DNA of 60,298 nt from Elusimicrobia bacterium GWD2_63_28 (GTDB lineage: Bacteria > Elusimicrobiota > Elusimicrobia > Elusimicrobiales > UBA9959). The position numbers and the translations under genes were made by a program. Below are positions 37,500 through 44,980 of the stretch, in pieces. Numbering within the stretch: the first letter of the stretch is position 1; each line of letters begins with the position of its first letter. The stretch covers positions 1 to 60,298 of the forward strand of contig MGUI01000031.1 in NCBI GenBank assembly GCA_001799895.1, written 5' to 3'. The notes below the pieces were generated by a model. It made no database searches. It was not told where the DNA came from and saw nothing but the letters and a program-made list of their open reading frames with translations.

Positions 37500-38726
37500 T
37501 TAAAACTCCCACTCCAGGCCCATCAGGTAAGTGCTGGCCCTGTAGTTGTAGCGGAAACTCTCCTCGTAACGCATGTTCGAAGAAGAAAGCTGGTAATTGT
37601 AGGCCGCCCTGGCGAAGAACCTGTTGGCCACGGGGTAGCGGGCCGAGATGGAGGTGAGCCAGTAGGTCTGGTCTATCTTGTCGGTGCCGTAGTCGCCGGA
37701 GACGCCCTGCTTGAGGCGCTCTATGTAGAAGACCCGGCGCCAGTCCAGGTTGAAATTGAACTGCATGCCGTTCTTGAGCGCTATCCCCACGGCCGGGCTT
37801 ATAGCGAAGTCCACATAACTATAATAGTCCTCCATGTACTTGTTGCGGGAGGAGTCGTAGGAGCCCTGGTTGGAGCTCATCCAGCCGAGGCGCGCCCCGG
37901 CGCTGAAGAAAAGCGGCTTCAGGGCGCGGCTGGCCTTCAGGCTGAAGTTCTGCATCACGTCCCAGCGGGTGTCGCTCTGGAAGGGCGAGGCGCCGGTGAC
38001 CGGCCTGGCCGTCAAAGCCTGGTCGGGGTAGGTGCGGTAGGTAAAATCGTAGCCGGCCTTCATGTTGAGCGGCTCGGGAAACCAGGAATAGGCGAAAGCC
38101 AGGCGGTGGCTGGTATTGTCCATCGGGTTCTCGCCGGCGTTGGTGGAGAGCTGGTTGAAGGTGGTGGTGTCGTTGATGACGGAAGCCGACTGGGACAGCA
38201 GCGTGCTGTAATTGGGATAGGCCACCTTGTAGAAGTCGTAGGACTCGGTAAAGGTGCCGTGCGGGCGCTCCTGCTCGGCCTCAAAGCCCAGGGAGAGCGT
38301 GCTGTAATCGAACAGGCCGTCCCCCCAGTCCTCGTCGTTGGTCTCCTTTATGGAGGCCTTGGAATAGGAGAAGCGGGGCTTGTACTTGTCGAACTCGCGG
38401 GTGTAAATATACTTCAGCGAGAAGGTGTGGGTCTGGCGCTTGCGGGTCAGCACGCCGCCGCCGGCCAGCTCCTGCACGTCCTGCGTGCCGGAGTAATTGC
38501 CTGAATACACGGGGATCAGGTCGTGGCCCTCGCCCAGGGTCAGCGCCGGGGAGACGAAGGCGTCCAGGCGGCCCTGGAAAGAGGCGGCGTCGGAGTCCAG
38601 GAAATATTTGCCGCCGAACAGGGAGACGTCGGCGACAGGGGTCACCTTCATCCCGGCGTGGAGGGCGGGCAGGCTGAGGAGGATCACGGCTGCGGCTGCG
38701 GGCACGGTCTTGAAAATTTTCTTCAT
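37500..38726 (-). CDS. Predicted outer-membrane beta-barrel protein
   Basis: The 408-residue protein has a signal peptide (cleavage near LHA-G, residue 24). About 16 amphipathic strands rich in Tyr, Phe and Ser follow (for example FSLKYIYTREFDKYKPRFSYSK, YTFAYSWFP-type repeats). It ends in the terminal aromatic LEWEF, which is typical for BAM-inserted barrels. No named family was recognised. The second position in the FecR-barrel-giant-PorV operon suggests that it helps export or anchor the giant protein. The ribosome-binding site is weak (GGA well upstream), and the gene starts 27 bases after the FecR gene. Confidence 0.75.
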   Translation of the reverse strand: MKKIFKTVPAAAAVILLSLPALHAGMKVTPVADVSLFGGKYFLDSDAASFQGRLDAFVSPALTLGEGHDLIPVYSGNYSGTQDVQELAGGGVLTRKRQTHTFSLKYIYTREFDKYKPRFSYSKASIKETNDEDWGDGLFDYSTLSLGFEAEQERPHGTFTESYDFYKVAYPNYSTLLSQSASVINDTTTFNQLSTNAGENPMDNTSHRLAFAYSWFPEPLNMKAGYDFTYRTYPDQALTARPVTGASPFQSDTRWDVMQNFSLKASRALKPLFFSAGARLGWMSSNQGSYDSSRNKYMEDYYSYVDFAISPAVGIALKNGMQFNFNLDWRRVFYIERLKQGVSGDYGTDKIDQTYWLTSISARYPVANRFFARAAYNYQLSSSNMRYEESFRYNYRASTYLMGLEWEF

Positions 38727-38753
38727 AAAGTTGAAATTTTGTCCTCGGGGCGC

Positions 38754-40202
38754 TTATTCGAAGCGCAGCAGGCCGGCCTCCTTGAGCAGCTTGGCTGAAT
38801 ACATCAGGTCTATGGTGCGCCCGCCGAAGAGCGAGCTGGTGTACACGCGCTGGAAATTGAGCTTGTCGGTCACCGCGTCCACGGTATTGCCTTCGCCCAG
38901 GCCCCGGTTAAAGTCGCCGGTGGACAGGGTGTCCCCGTCGTTGAACAGCACCCAGTCCTCGGCCGCTATCCAGGTGCCGTCGCTGTAGGTGTTCTTGGAA
39001 TAGGAGTGGAAGACGTCGGAGCCGGAGGGCAGGGAGCCCGTGAGCGTCGGCGCGGTGCCGCCCAGGTAGGTGATGGAGGCGTGCGTGTTGTTGGGCACGT
39101 TGTAGTTGGTCTTGGCCCACATCAGCTTGCCCAGGCCGCCGTTGTCATTGGCCTCGGCGGGACCGGCGGCGTAGAACTTGTAATCGCCGAAGATCAGGTT
39201 ATAGCGCGGGTCGGAGAGGCTGCCGTTGTAGACCATGGTGCCGCCGAAGGCGTCTTCGGTGACCTTGTCGGTGGTATTGGACATCACGCTGTTCATCTCG
39301 GTCAGGTACCAGGCCGGCGCGGCCGCCCCGGGCGAGGTTATCATGCTGGCCGTGGCCTGGGACAGGTCGTCCGGGAGCGCGGCGTTGAAGGTGAACAGGA
39401 TCTTGCCGAAGTCGAAGCGGCTCTCCCGGGTGTTGAGCACCACGTATTTGAACTGGTTGGCGGCGGGGCGTATGGTGTATTCTTCCATGCGCACCCGGTT
39501 GCCGAAGGCGTCGATGGCCACCTTGCGGTTCTGGTATTCGGAAGCCTTCATTTCTTCCTGCGCCCGGGACAGCACGTCCTCTTTTGAAATTTCGCTGTAG
39601 ATCTCGGCCCGCGCTACCTGGCGGGAGTCCCCGACGGAGGAGTTCATGTCGCTGGGCTGGTTGGGGTTCTGCCCCGGGTCCTTCATCTTGCCGCCGGCCG
39701 GGATATCCGTGGCCTGGCCCTCGCGGACCAGCGCGGAATTGCCCTTGCTGTCGCCGGCCAGCACGCTGCCCTCGTAAACCTCCACGCGGCTGTTGCCGTC
39801 GGCGTCCGAGGAAACCATGAAGTCGGTGCCGCGCACGGCGCAGACCGCCGAAGGGGTGCGGACTTCGAATTTCTTGGAAAATTTCTTCACCCAGGAGCGC
39901 ACCCGGCCGAAATAGAGGCCCAGCGAAACCTTCTCGCCGTCTTCTTCGGACATCTTGAAAGCTGAAAGCGGGGCCACCTTTATGCGGGTGCCGTCGTCCA
40001 TGTAGATCTCGATGGTGGAGGCGCGGGCGGTGCGCAGCTCGTCGCCGGGCTGGAGCTTGGTCTTTTCGTCGCCCCCCACCCTGGCCCAGTCGGCGGCGCC
40101 GGCTTTCTTAAGGTCCACCTCGCCGCGCAGGCCGTAAATATACGCCGCTTCCGTGCTGACGCATAGGAAGGACAGCAGTATCAATAAAAATAGATAACGC
40201 AT
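38754..40202 (-). CDS. Secreted FecR-domain protein
   Basis: The 482-residue protein has a short signal peptide (MRYLFLLILLSFLCVSTEA). A FecR domain follows at about 20-165 (RGEVDLKK, LQPGDELRTARASTIEIYMDDGTRIKVAP, FEVRTPSAVCAVRGTDF, VEVYEGSV). The remaining 300 residues contain beta-rich segments that I cannot assign. Classical FecR proteins are inner-membrane anti-sigma regulators, but this one lacks an N-terminal cytoplasmic sigma-binding region and has no sigma gene beside it. It belongs instead to the exported FecR group of uncertain role. The ATG at 40202 is preferred over 40268, because AGGAG lies 5 bases upstream and the signal peptide begins there. It is the first gene of the surface operon. 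Confidence 0.82.
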   Translation of the reverse strand: MRYLFLLILLSFLCVSTEAAYIYGLRGEVDLKKAGAADWARVGGDEKTKLQPGDELRTARASTIEIYMDDGTRIKVAPLSAFKMSEEDGEKVSLGLYFGRVRSWVKKFSKKFEVRTPSAVCAVRGTDFMVSSDADGNSRVEVYEGSVLAGDSKGNSALVREGQATDIPAGGKMKDPGQNPNQPSDMNSSVGDSRQVARAEIYSEISKEDVLSRAQEEMKASEYQNRKVAIDAFGNRVRMEEYTIRPAANQFKYVVLNTRESRFDFGKILFTFNAALPDDLSQATASMITSPGAAAPAWYLTEMNSVMSNTTDKVTEDAFGGTMVYNGSLSDPRYNLIFGDYKFYAAGPAEANDNGGLGKLMWAKTNYNVPNNTHASITYLGGTAPTLTGSLPSGSDVFHSYSKNTYSDGTWIAAEDWVLFNDGDTLSTGDFNRGLGEGNTVDAVTDKLNFQRVYTSSLFGGRTIDLMYSAKLLKEAGLLRFE

Positions 40203-40277
40203 AAAAGCTCCTGTATTCAAACGCGGATATAGCCCTTTCCATAGGGCTTTTGGCGTCCCCTTAACCATTCACCTAAA

Positions 40278-40306
40278 ATTATAGATTTGATAACTATGTA
40301 AGTCAA
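40278..40306 (-). promoter_or_regulatory. Near-consensus sigma-70 promoter of the surface operon
   Basis: On the minus strand TTGACT (40301-40306) and a perfect TATAAT (40278-40283) are separated by exactly 17 bases. The start point would be near 40271, leaving a leader of about 69 bases before the FecR-protein ATG. The leader contains a small AGCCCT/AGGGCT stem at about 40228-40245 and the AGGAG site. This is the best promoter in the window. Confidence 0.82.
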
Positions 40307-40323
40307 CGAAAAATTCTGTATAC

Positions 40324-40371
40324 CTGGTTACATGTATCCCGCGGCACAATTCACACTGGTTACATGTATCC
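40324..40371. repeat. Tandem 16-bp direct repeat upstream of the surface-operon promoter (candidate operator)
   Basis: CTGGTTACATGTATCC occurs perfectly at 40324-40339 and 40356-40371, 32 bases apart (about three helical turns). Each copy contains the palindrome TACATGTA. They lie at roughly -53 to -100 relative to the predicted start point and end one base before the czcD-like stop codon. That position and phasing suit activator binding sites. Confidence 0.55.
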
Positions 40372-41307
40372 TCATGCACAGATGTCGCAGGAAGAATTCT
40401 CCACGGGTTCGGCCTCCACCTGGAAGACCGAATGCCGTATGCCGAAGGCGGGAGCCACGCGGCAGGCGGCGGCTTTCAGCGCGCCCTGCTGCTTGGCGGG
40501 GTCTTTTACCACCAAATGTGCGCTGAGGGCGTTGAAGCCGGAAGAAAGGCTCCAGGCGTGCAGTTCGTGCACGTCCGAAACGCCCTCTATGGCGCGCAGT
40601 TCCCGTTCCAGGTCTTTCAGGGAAAGCCCCCTGGGGGCCCCCTCCATTAATATATGGAAGGCCTCCAACAGCAGCCGGGTGGAGCTGAACAGGATCAGGG
40701 CTATGATCAGCAGCGAAACTATGGTGTCGGCCATGTACCAGCCGGAGAAATAAATGATGACGCCGGCTATGATGGCGGCCACCGAGCCGGCCAGGTCGCT
40801 GACCACGTGCAGGAAAGCCCCCCGGATATTGATATTGTCTTCGCTGTGGCCGTGCAATATCCAGGCGCTGGCCAGATTGGCCAGCAGGCCCAGTACGGCC
40901 ACCGCCAGCATATAGCCGGAAAGCACCGGCACCGGGTTCTGGAACCGCTCGTAAACCTCGCGCAGCATGTAGCCGGACAGTATCCAGAGCAGCATGGCGT
41001 TGGCGAGCGCCGCCACCACCTCGGCCCTGCGGTAGCCGTAGGTGCGGGAGGAATCGGGCTTAAGGGAGGCCAGCCGGGAGGCGAAAAAGCTCATGCCGAG
41101 CGCCGCGGCATCGGTCATCATGTGCAGGGAGTCGCTGAGCAGGGCCATGCTGCCCGTCAGCAGGCCGCCGGCGGCCTCTACCAGCATGAAACCGGCCGTA
41201 ATAAAGAAGGCCAGGGTTATGGCCCTGCGCTGGGAATGTTCGCCGCCGCCGTGGCCGTGCGCGCAGGACTGCCCGTGGTGATGGTCGTGTTCGTGGTGGT
41301 GTCCCAT
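40372..41307 (-). CDS. Cation diffusion facilitator (Zn/Cd/Co efflux, CzcD-like)
   Basis: The 311-residue inner-membrane protein starts with a His-rich metal-binding tail (GHHHEHDHHHGQSC, then AHGHGGGEH). Six transmembrane helices follow, with the transport-site motif SDSLHMMTDAAAL in helix 2 and a matching ADTIVSLLI segment in helix 5. A C-terminal cytoplasmic domain (residues about 210-311) ends in cysteines (SSCDICA). It exports divalent cations in exchange for protons. Substrate is not decidable from sequence, though the His-rich start is typical of zinc exporters. TATAAT lies 6 bases before the ATG with no ribosome-binding site, so the message may be leaderless. It is divergent from the prenyl synthase gene. 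Confidence 0.92.
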   Translation of the reverse strand: MGHHHEHDHHHGQSCAHGHGGGEHSQRRAITLAFFITAGFMLVEAAGGLLTGSMALLSDSLHMMTDAAALGMSFFASRLASLKPDSSRTYGYRRAEVVAALANAMLLWILSGYMLREVYERFQNPVPVLSGYMLAVAVLGLLANLASAWILHGHSEDNINIRGAFLHVVSDLAGSVAAIIAGVIIYFSGWYMADTIVSLLIIALILFSSTRLLLEAFHILMEGAPRGLSLKDLERELRAIEGVSDVHELHAWSLSSGFNALSAHLVVKDPAKQQGALKAAACRVAPAFGIRHSVFQVEAEPVENSSCDICA

Positions 41308-41313
41308 TTGAGG

Positions 41314-41319
41314 ATTATA
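41314..41319 (-). promoter_or_regulatory. -10 element of a probably leaderless czcD-like promoter
   Basis: A perfect TATAAT on the minus strand ends 6 bases before the ATG of the cation-efflux gene. Transcription would start at the A of the ATG. The -35 region (around 41337-41343) matches consensus poorly. Confidence 0.4.
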
Positions 41320-41329
41320 TTAATTTTAA

Positions 41330-42316
41330 ATGCTAAAATATCACGGCCATATGGAAAAAACCGCGGCAAATATCGAAGCTTCCATGCGCGCCGTCAGCGA
41401 GCACATCGCCGCGGAACTCCGCGCCATTGACCGGGATGTTTTTGATTTCGACAAAAACCCTTTCAGCTTCCTGGGCAAGGCCGCCAGGGCCCGCTTTACC
41501 CTGCTGGCCGCCGCCGCGCTGGGGGCCGGGGGCCCCAAGGCGGAAAAGGCCGCCGCCGCCGCGGAACTTACCCATACCGCCTCCCTCCTGCACGACGACT
41601 GCCTGGACATGGCCCGCTACCGCAGGGGCCTGCCCACCCTTTACGACCAGATCGGCATCAATTCGGCCATACTGGTGGGAGACCTGCTTATCTCGATGGC
41701 TTTCGAATGCGCCGGGCGCGCGGCCCCTGACCTGCCCGAAAGCCTGGTGCAGGCCGTACGGCGCATGACCGAAGGCGCCCTGATAGAGGAAAATTCCAAG
41801 GGCAAAAAGATCTCGGCCGCTGAGGCGGAGAAGATGGTAGCGCTGAAGACCGGGGCGCTGTTCCGCTGGTGCGCGCTGGCCGCCTGCCGCCTGGCGAACA
41901 GGCCGGAACTGCTGCCGGACTGCGCGCGGCTGGGCGAAGAGGCCGGCTCCGCCTTCCAGATAGTGGACGATGTGCTGGATTTCGAGGGCGACGCCGAGGC
42001 CTGCGGCAAGGAAACGCTGAAAGACGTAAAGGAAGGCAAATACACCCTCCCCCTGATACTGGCCCTGAACGACCCGCAGGCCGGCCCCGAGGCCGACCGG
42101 CTGCTGGCAGCGATAAAAACCGGGCCGGAAGCGGACCTGGCCCCTGCCCTGGACTTGGCGGAACTGGTCCGGAAAGGCGGCTTTTCCGGGGCGGCCAGGA
42201 AAATAGCGGCCGAAAAGCTCAAAAACCTCTTTCCGGTAATTGACAAGTTCCCCGACCCCGAGGGCGCGGCGGCCCTTAAGGACTTTCTGCTGGCCCTGGG
42301 CGAGCGCCGCGCTTGA
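41330..42316 (+). CDS. Polyprenyl diphosphate synthase (trans-isoprenyl synthase family)
   Basis: The 328-residue protein has both aspartate-rich motifs of this family: HDDCLD with the following RRG, and VDDVLDFEGD, then GKETLKDVKEGKYTLPLI. It elongates allylic diphosphates with isopentenyl diphosphate. Because the MenA-like gene follows after 5 bases, the chain is likely the menaquinone side chain, but product length cannot be read from sequence. Two starts are possible. ATG 41330 lies right after a TATATT box, and ATG 41351 (MEKTAANIEAS) gives a more typical N-terminus. Neither has a clear ribosome-binding site. Confidence 0.88.
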   Translation: MLKYHGHMEKTAANIEASMRAVSEHIAAELRAIDRDVFDFDKNPFSFLGKAARARFTLLAAAALGAGGPKAEKAAAAAELTHTASLLHDDCLDMARYRRGLPTLYDQIGINSAILVGDLLISMAFECAGRAAPDLPESLVQAVRRMTEGALIEENSKGKKISAAEAEKMVALKTGALFRWCALAACRLANRPELLPDCARLGEEAGSAFQIVDDVLDFEGDAEACGKETLKDVKEGKYTLPLILALNDPQAGPEADRLLAAIKTGPEADLAPALDLAELVRKGGFSGAARKIAAEKLKNLFPVIDKFPDPEGAAALKDFLLALGERRA

Positions 42317-42321
42317 ATTCC

Positions 42322-43173
42322 ATGAAGAAGTGGCTTATAATACTCCGCGCCTATTCCTGGCCTGCCTCGCTGGTACCGGTAGTCCTGGGCTCAGTGGCTG
42401 CCTGGCGGCACGGCCGCTTTTCCTGGCTGGATTTCGCTCTGACCTTCCTGGCGGCGCTGCTGGTACATTCCGCGGCCAATTTGGCCAATACCTATTTCGA
42501 TTTCAAGAAAGGCGTGGACCGCAAGGAAACGGCCGATGACCGCGGCCTGGTGGACGGGCTGATGGAACCGAGGGCCATGCTGCTGACGGCGCTGGGCCTT
42601 TTCGCCGCCGGGGGCGCCATAGGGATCGTTTTGGCGCTCAAGAACGGGGTGCCGGCCCTGCTGTGGCTGGGCGCGGCGGGCTTCGCGCTGGCCTGGTTCT
42701 ATACAGCCACAGGTTTTGCCTATAAATACCGCGCCCTGGGCGATATCGGCATCTTTTTCGCTTTCGGGCCCTTCATCGTGTCGGGCACGGCCCTGATACA
42801 GGCCCGGGCCTTCCTGCCCGAGGCGCTGTGGGCTTCCATCCCGTTGGGCCTGCTGATAGTGGGTATTGTGCACGCCAATAACATGCGCGATACGCGCAGC
42901 GACGCGGCGGCTGAGATCTCCACCCTGGCCGCCTCCCTGGGCCCGGATTACTCCGTGAAGTTCTACTATTTTCTAATCTTCGCCCCCTATGCCTTCGCCC
43001 TCACTTTCGGCAGCGTCTGGCCGGCCGTCTTCTGCGCCCTTTCAGCCCCCCTCACAGTGAAGCTTACACGCATGGTTTCAAAAAGAGACTACACAGGTCT
43101 TGTTCCCGAAACCGCCAAGCTGGTGGCCCTCTACGGCCTCCTCCTCTCCCTCGGCCTCTACATAGCTGCCTAA
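42322..43173 (+). CDS. menA: 1,4-dihydroxy-2-naphthoate polyprenyltransferase-like (UbiA/MenA family)
   Basis: The 283-residue membrane protein has about eight helices and the two UbiA-superfamily Asp-rich loops. These are NLANTYFDFKKGVDRKETADD (residues about 56-76) and NNMRDTRSDAAAEISTLA (about 195-212). MenA attaches the polyprenyl chain to DHNA in menaquinone synthesis at the inner membrane. The ATG at 42322 is used; an in-frame TTG nine bases earlier overlaps the upstream stop. Pairing with the prenyl diphosphate synthase supports a menaquinone role, but other prenyltransferases of the superfamily cannot be excluded. No other men gene is in the window. Confidence 0.85.
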   Translation: MKKWLIILRAYSWPASLVPVVLGSVAAWRHGRFSWLDFALTFLAALLVHSAANLANTYFDFKKGVDRKETADDRGLVDGLMEPRAMLLTALGLFAAGGAIGIVLALKNGVPALLWLGAAGFALAWFYTATGFAYKYRALGDIGIFFAFGPFIVSGTALIQARAFLPEALWASIPLGLLIVGIVHANNMRDTRSDAAAEISTLAASLGPDYSVKFYYFLIFAPYAFALTFGSVWPAVFCALSAPLTVKLTRMVSKRDYTGLVPETAKLVALYGLLLSLGLYIAA

Positions 43174-43182
43174 CAAAAAAAA

Positions 43183-43362
43183 TCCGCGAGATGCCCAGTC
43201 GGGGACCTGGCACGGGAAGGAATACCCAGCATGGAAGGCCGGCGAGGGTATGCCTTCTCCGGGTACGCTCGGCCACACCGTGGCCTCGCTCTGTCGCTCA
43301 TGCTCGGCGCTACGCAAGCCTCGCACTCGCGAGGCCCCTGCGAAGGCATACCCTCACCAGCC
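43183..43362. repeat. Dispersed repeat copy B leading into an inverted-repeat element
   Basis: Bases 43183-43244 align with copy A at 4610-4671. Overlapping its end is an inverted repeat: 43237-43257 pairs with 43342-43362 (21 positions, the inner 14 perfect, two G-T pairs in the outer part). Within it are GGCCAC-ACC-GTGGCC (43271-43285) and GCCTCGC-ACTC-GCGAGGC (43318-43335). Small open frames here have no protein-like character. Together with the next element this fills the 490-base gap between menA and pal. Confidence 0.6.
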
Positions 43363-43408
43363 TACAGACTGTCCATGCCTATGCTTTTCAGAGGAGAGCC
43401 TGGCGGAG

Positions 43409-43528
43409 ACCGCAGGGGCAGGATAAGAAAAACCGTCGGTGAGCCCGCCGCTTGCATAAGCGCGGCGGGCGAGCACCGAGCGAGGCCACGGTGTGGCCGA
43501 GCGTGTTTTTCGTTCCTGCCCCTGCGGT
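43409..43528. repeat. Second inverted-repeat element, sharing an inverted 24-mer with its neighbour
   Basis: A 15-bp perfect stem (43409-43423 with 43514-43528) extends inward through AAAAAC/GTTTTT (43428-43433 with 43505-43510). Inside are CGGTG/CACCG (43437-43441 with 43474-43478) around a 9-bp stem GCCCGCCGC/GCGGCGGGC (43443-43451 with 43462-43470), and GGCCAC-GGT-GTGGCC (43484-43498). The 24 bases 43480-43503 are the exact reverse complement of 43266-43289 in the previous element. Confidence 0.6.
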
Positions 43529-43601
43529 AGGCCGCCGCGACTAACACGCCCTAGCCTTTAGTAATTTATAAAGTTGCAGATCCCCGTCATTATTTTTTCT
43601 A

Positions 43602-43655
43602 TTGTAAAGACGCGGGAATTTTTATAAATTATAGGTTGTATTAAGTTTACGGAGG
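43602..43655 (+). promoter_or_regulatory. AT-rich promoter region and ribosome-binding site of pal-cpoB-tolB
   Basis: The 100 bases before pal are AT-rich, unlike the GC-rich repeat to the left. TTGTAA (43602-43607) and TAAATT (43625-43630) are 17 bases apart and form a moderate sigma-70-like promoter. GGAGG (43651-43655) precedes the pal ATG by 11 bases. Alternative -10 boxes (TATAAA at 43623) are possible. Confidence 0.45.
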
Positions 43656-43666
43656 TTCTAGAAATA

Positions 43667-44212
43667 ATGAAGAAGAACATATTGCTCCTCGTTTTGGCCC
43701 TGCCGCTGCTCGCGCTCACGCTTTCGTCCTGCAACAAGAAGAACGTAAAAGGTTCCGCCGCAGGCGACAATCCCGACATGACCACCGAGACCGCCACCAT
43801 CCCCGGCGTAGACATCCAGGAAGGCTCCGAGACCGGCGGCGAAGGCGACATCCGCGGCGGCGAGTTCCTGGAACAGGCCACCATACAGACCATCAACTTC
43901 GAATACGACCGCTACGAACTGTCCGAAGAAGCCCGCGCCGCCCTGCAGGCCAACGCCGCCCTGATCAAGACCCGCAAGGACTGGACCGTGCTGGTGGAAG
44001 GCCACTGCGACGACCGCGGCACCATAGAATACAACCTGGCACTGGGCCAGAAGCGGGCCAAGTCCGTGCGCGACTACTACGTGCGCCTGGGCGTGGCCGA
44101 CAGCGCGATGGGCACCATCTCCTACGGCGAAGAAAAGCCCCTCTGCACCGAGCAGACCGACGCCTGCTGGCTGCAGAACCGCCGCGCGGAAACCAAGATA
44201 AGAGGCAAATAA
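43667..44212 (+). CDS. pal: Peptidoglycan-associated lipoprotein Pal
   Basis: The 181-residue protein has a lipoprotein signal with lipobox LSSC (C22), a short acidic linker and an OmpA-like peptidoglycan-binding domain at about 70-181. The domain carries NFEYDRYELSEEA, VEGHCDDRGTIEYNLALGQKRA and RRAETKIRG. Pal ties the outer membrane to the cell wall in the Tol-Pal system. It is the first gene of a pal-cpoB-tolB operon, with the cpoB ATG directly after its stop codon. The D and R residues that contact diaminopimelate in the family are preserved. Confidence 0.95.
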   Translation: MKKNILLLVLALPLLALTLSSCNKKNVKGSAAGDNPDMTTETATIPGVDIQEGSETGGEGDIRGGEFLEQATIQTINFEYDRYELSEEARAALQANAALIKTRKDWTVLVEGHCDDRGTIEYNLALGQKRAKSVRDYYVRLGVADSAMGTISYGEEKPLCTEQTDACWLQNRRAETKIRGK

Positions 44213-44977
44213 ATGTCCCTGAAACACCTGCTTATATTACCGGCCTGCCTGCTGGCCGCCGGCTGCGTAGCCACGCAGCAGGACATGCTGCAGATGCAGA
44301 GCCAGATGGACGACCTGAACACCAGCCTGACCAACATGCAGAAGAACCAGGCCGAGCTGGCCGTAAAGATGGAGGACCTCTCCAGGAACCTCAATTCCTC
44401 GTCGGAGAGCATGAAGGATATCTCGGGCCAGATGGACCGCCTCACCTCGCGCCTCGACGAGATCGACGTCTCCATGAACAAGCGCGTCAACGCCATCGGC
44501 CAGACCATCCGCAAGCAGCAGGAAGAAGTGCAGACCTCGCTGCTGCCGGCCAAGATCTACAACGACGCCAACACCGCCTTCCTCAACAACAACTTCGACG
44601 GCGCCGCCGCCGGGTTCAAGACCTATCTTTCCAAGTTCCCCGGCGGGGAAATGGCCGAAAGCGCCTATTTCCAGCTGGGCGAGTCGCTCTACCTTAAAGA
44701 GCGCTGGAATGAAGCCGCGCTAGCCTACGCCAACGTGCTGGAGAAGTTCCCCAAGGGCAACCGCGTGGCGGCCGCCAGGCTGAAGTACGCCATGGCCCTG
44801 CTCAAGCTGCCGGAAGACAAGAAGGGCGAGGCCCTGAAATACCTGCAGTCCGTGGTTAAGGATTTCCCGCAATCGCAGGAAGCCAAGACCGCCAGGGACT
44901 ACATCGCCAGGCTCACTCCGCCGGCCAAGGCCCCCGCCAAAGCCCCCGCGAAGAAAGCCCCGGCCAAGAAAGGTTAA
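44213..44977 (+). CDS. Tol-Pal accessory protein CpoB/YbgF-like, lipidated
   Basis: The 254-residue protein has a signal with lipobox LAAGC (C18). A coiled coil follows at about 24-105 (MQSQMDDLNTSLTNMQKNQAEL and onward), then TPR repeats at about 118-230 (NDANTAFLNNNFDGAAAGFKTYL, YFQLGESLYLKERWNEAALAY). The C-terminal tail is Lys/Ala/Pro-rich (PAKAPAKAPAKKAP). CpoB links Tol function with cell-wall synthesis during division. E. coli CpoB is not a lipoprotein, so lipid anchoring is a difference here. The gene sits between pal and tolB with 0 and 3 base gaps. Confidence 0.88.
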   Translation: MSLKHLLILPACLLAAGCVATQQDMLQMQSQMDDLNTSLTNMQKNQAELAVKMEDLSRNLNSSSESMKDISGQMDRLTSRLDEIDVSMNKRVNAIGQTIRKQQEEVQTSLLPAKIYNDANTAFLNNNFDGAAAGFKTYLSKFPGGEMAESAYFQLGESLYLKERWNEAALAYANVLEKFPKGNRVAAARLKYAMALLKLPEDKKGEALKYLQSVVKDFPQSQEAKTARDYIARLTPPAKAPAKAPAKKAPAKKG

Positions 44978-44980
44978 ACG

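Noticed and set aside
40202..40268. Upstream ATG (40268) as the start of the FecR-domain protein
   Set aside because: It would lie only about 3 bases after the predicted transcription start and place 22 unrelated residues before a good signal peptide. The ATG at 40202 has AGGAG.
43191..43547. Small open frames in the menA-pal gap
   Set aside because: They read through inverted repeats, are Arg/Pro/Ser-rich and lack ribosome-binding sites. The structure of the DNA explains the open frames.
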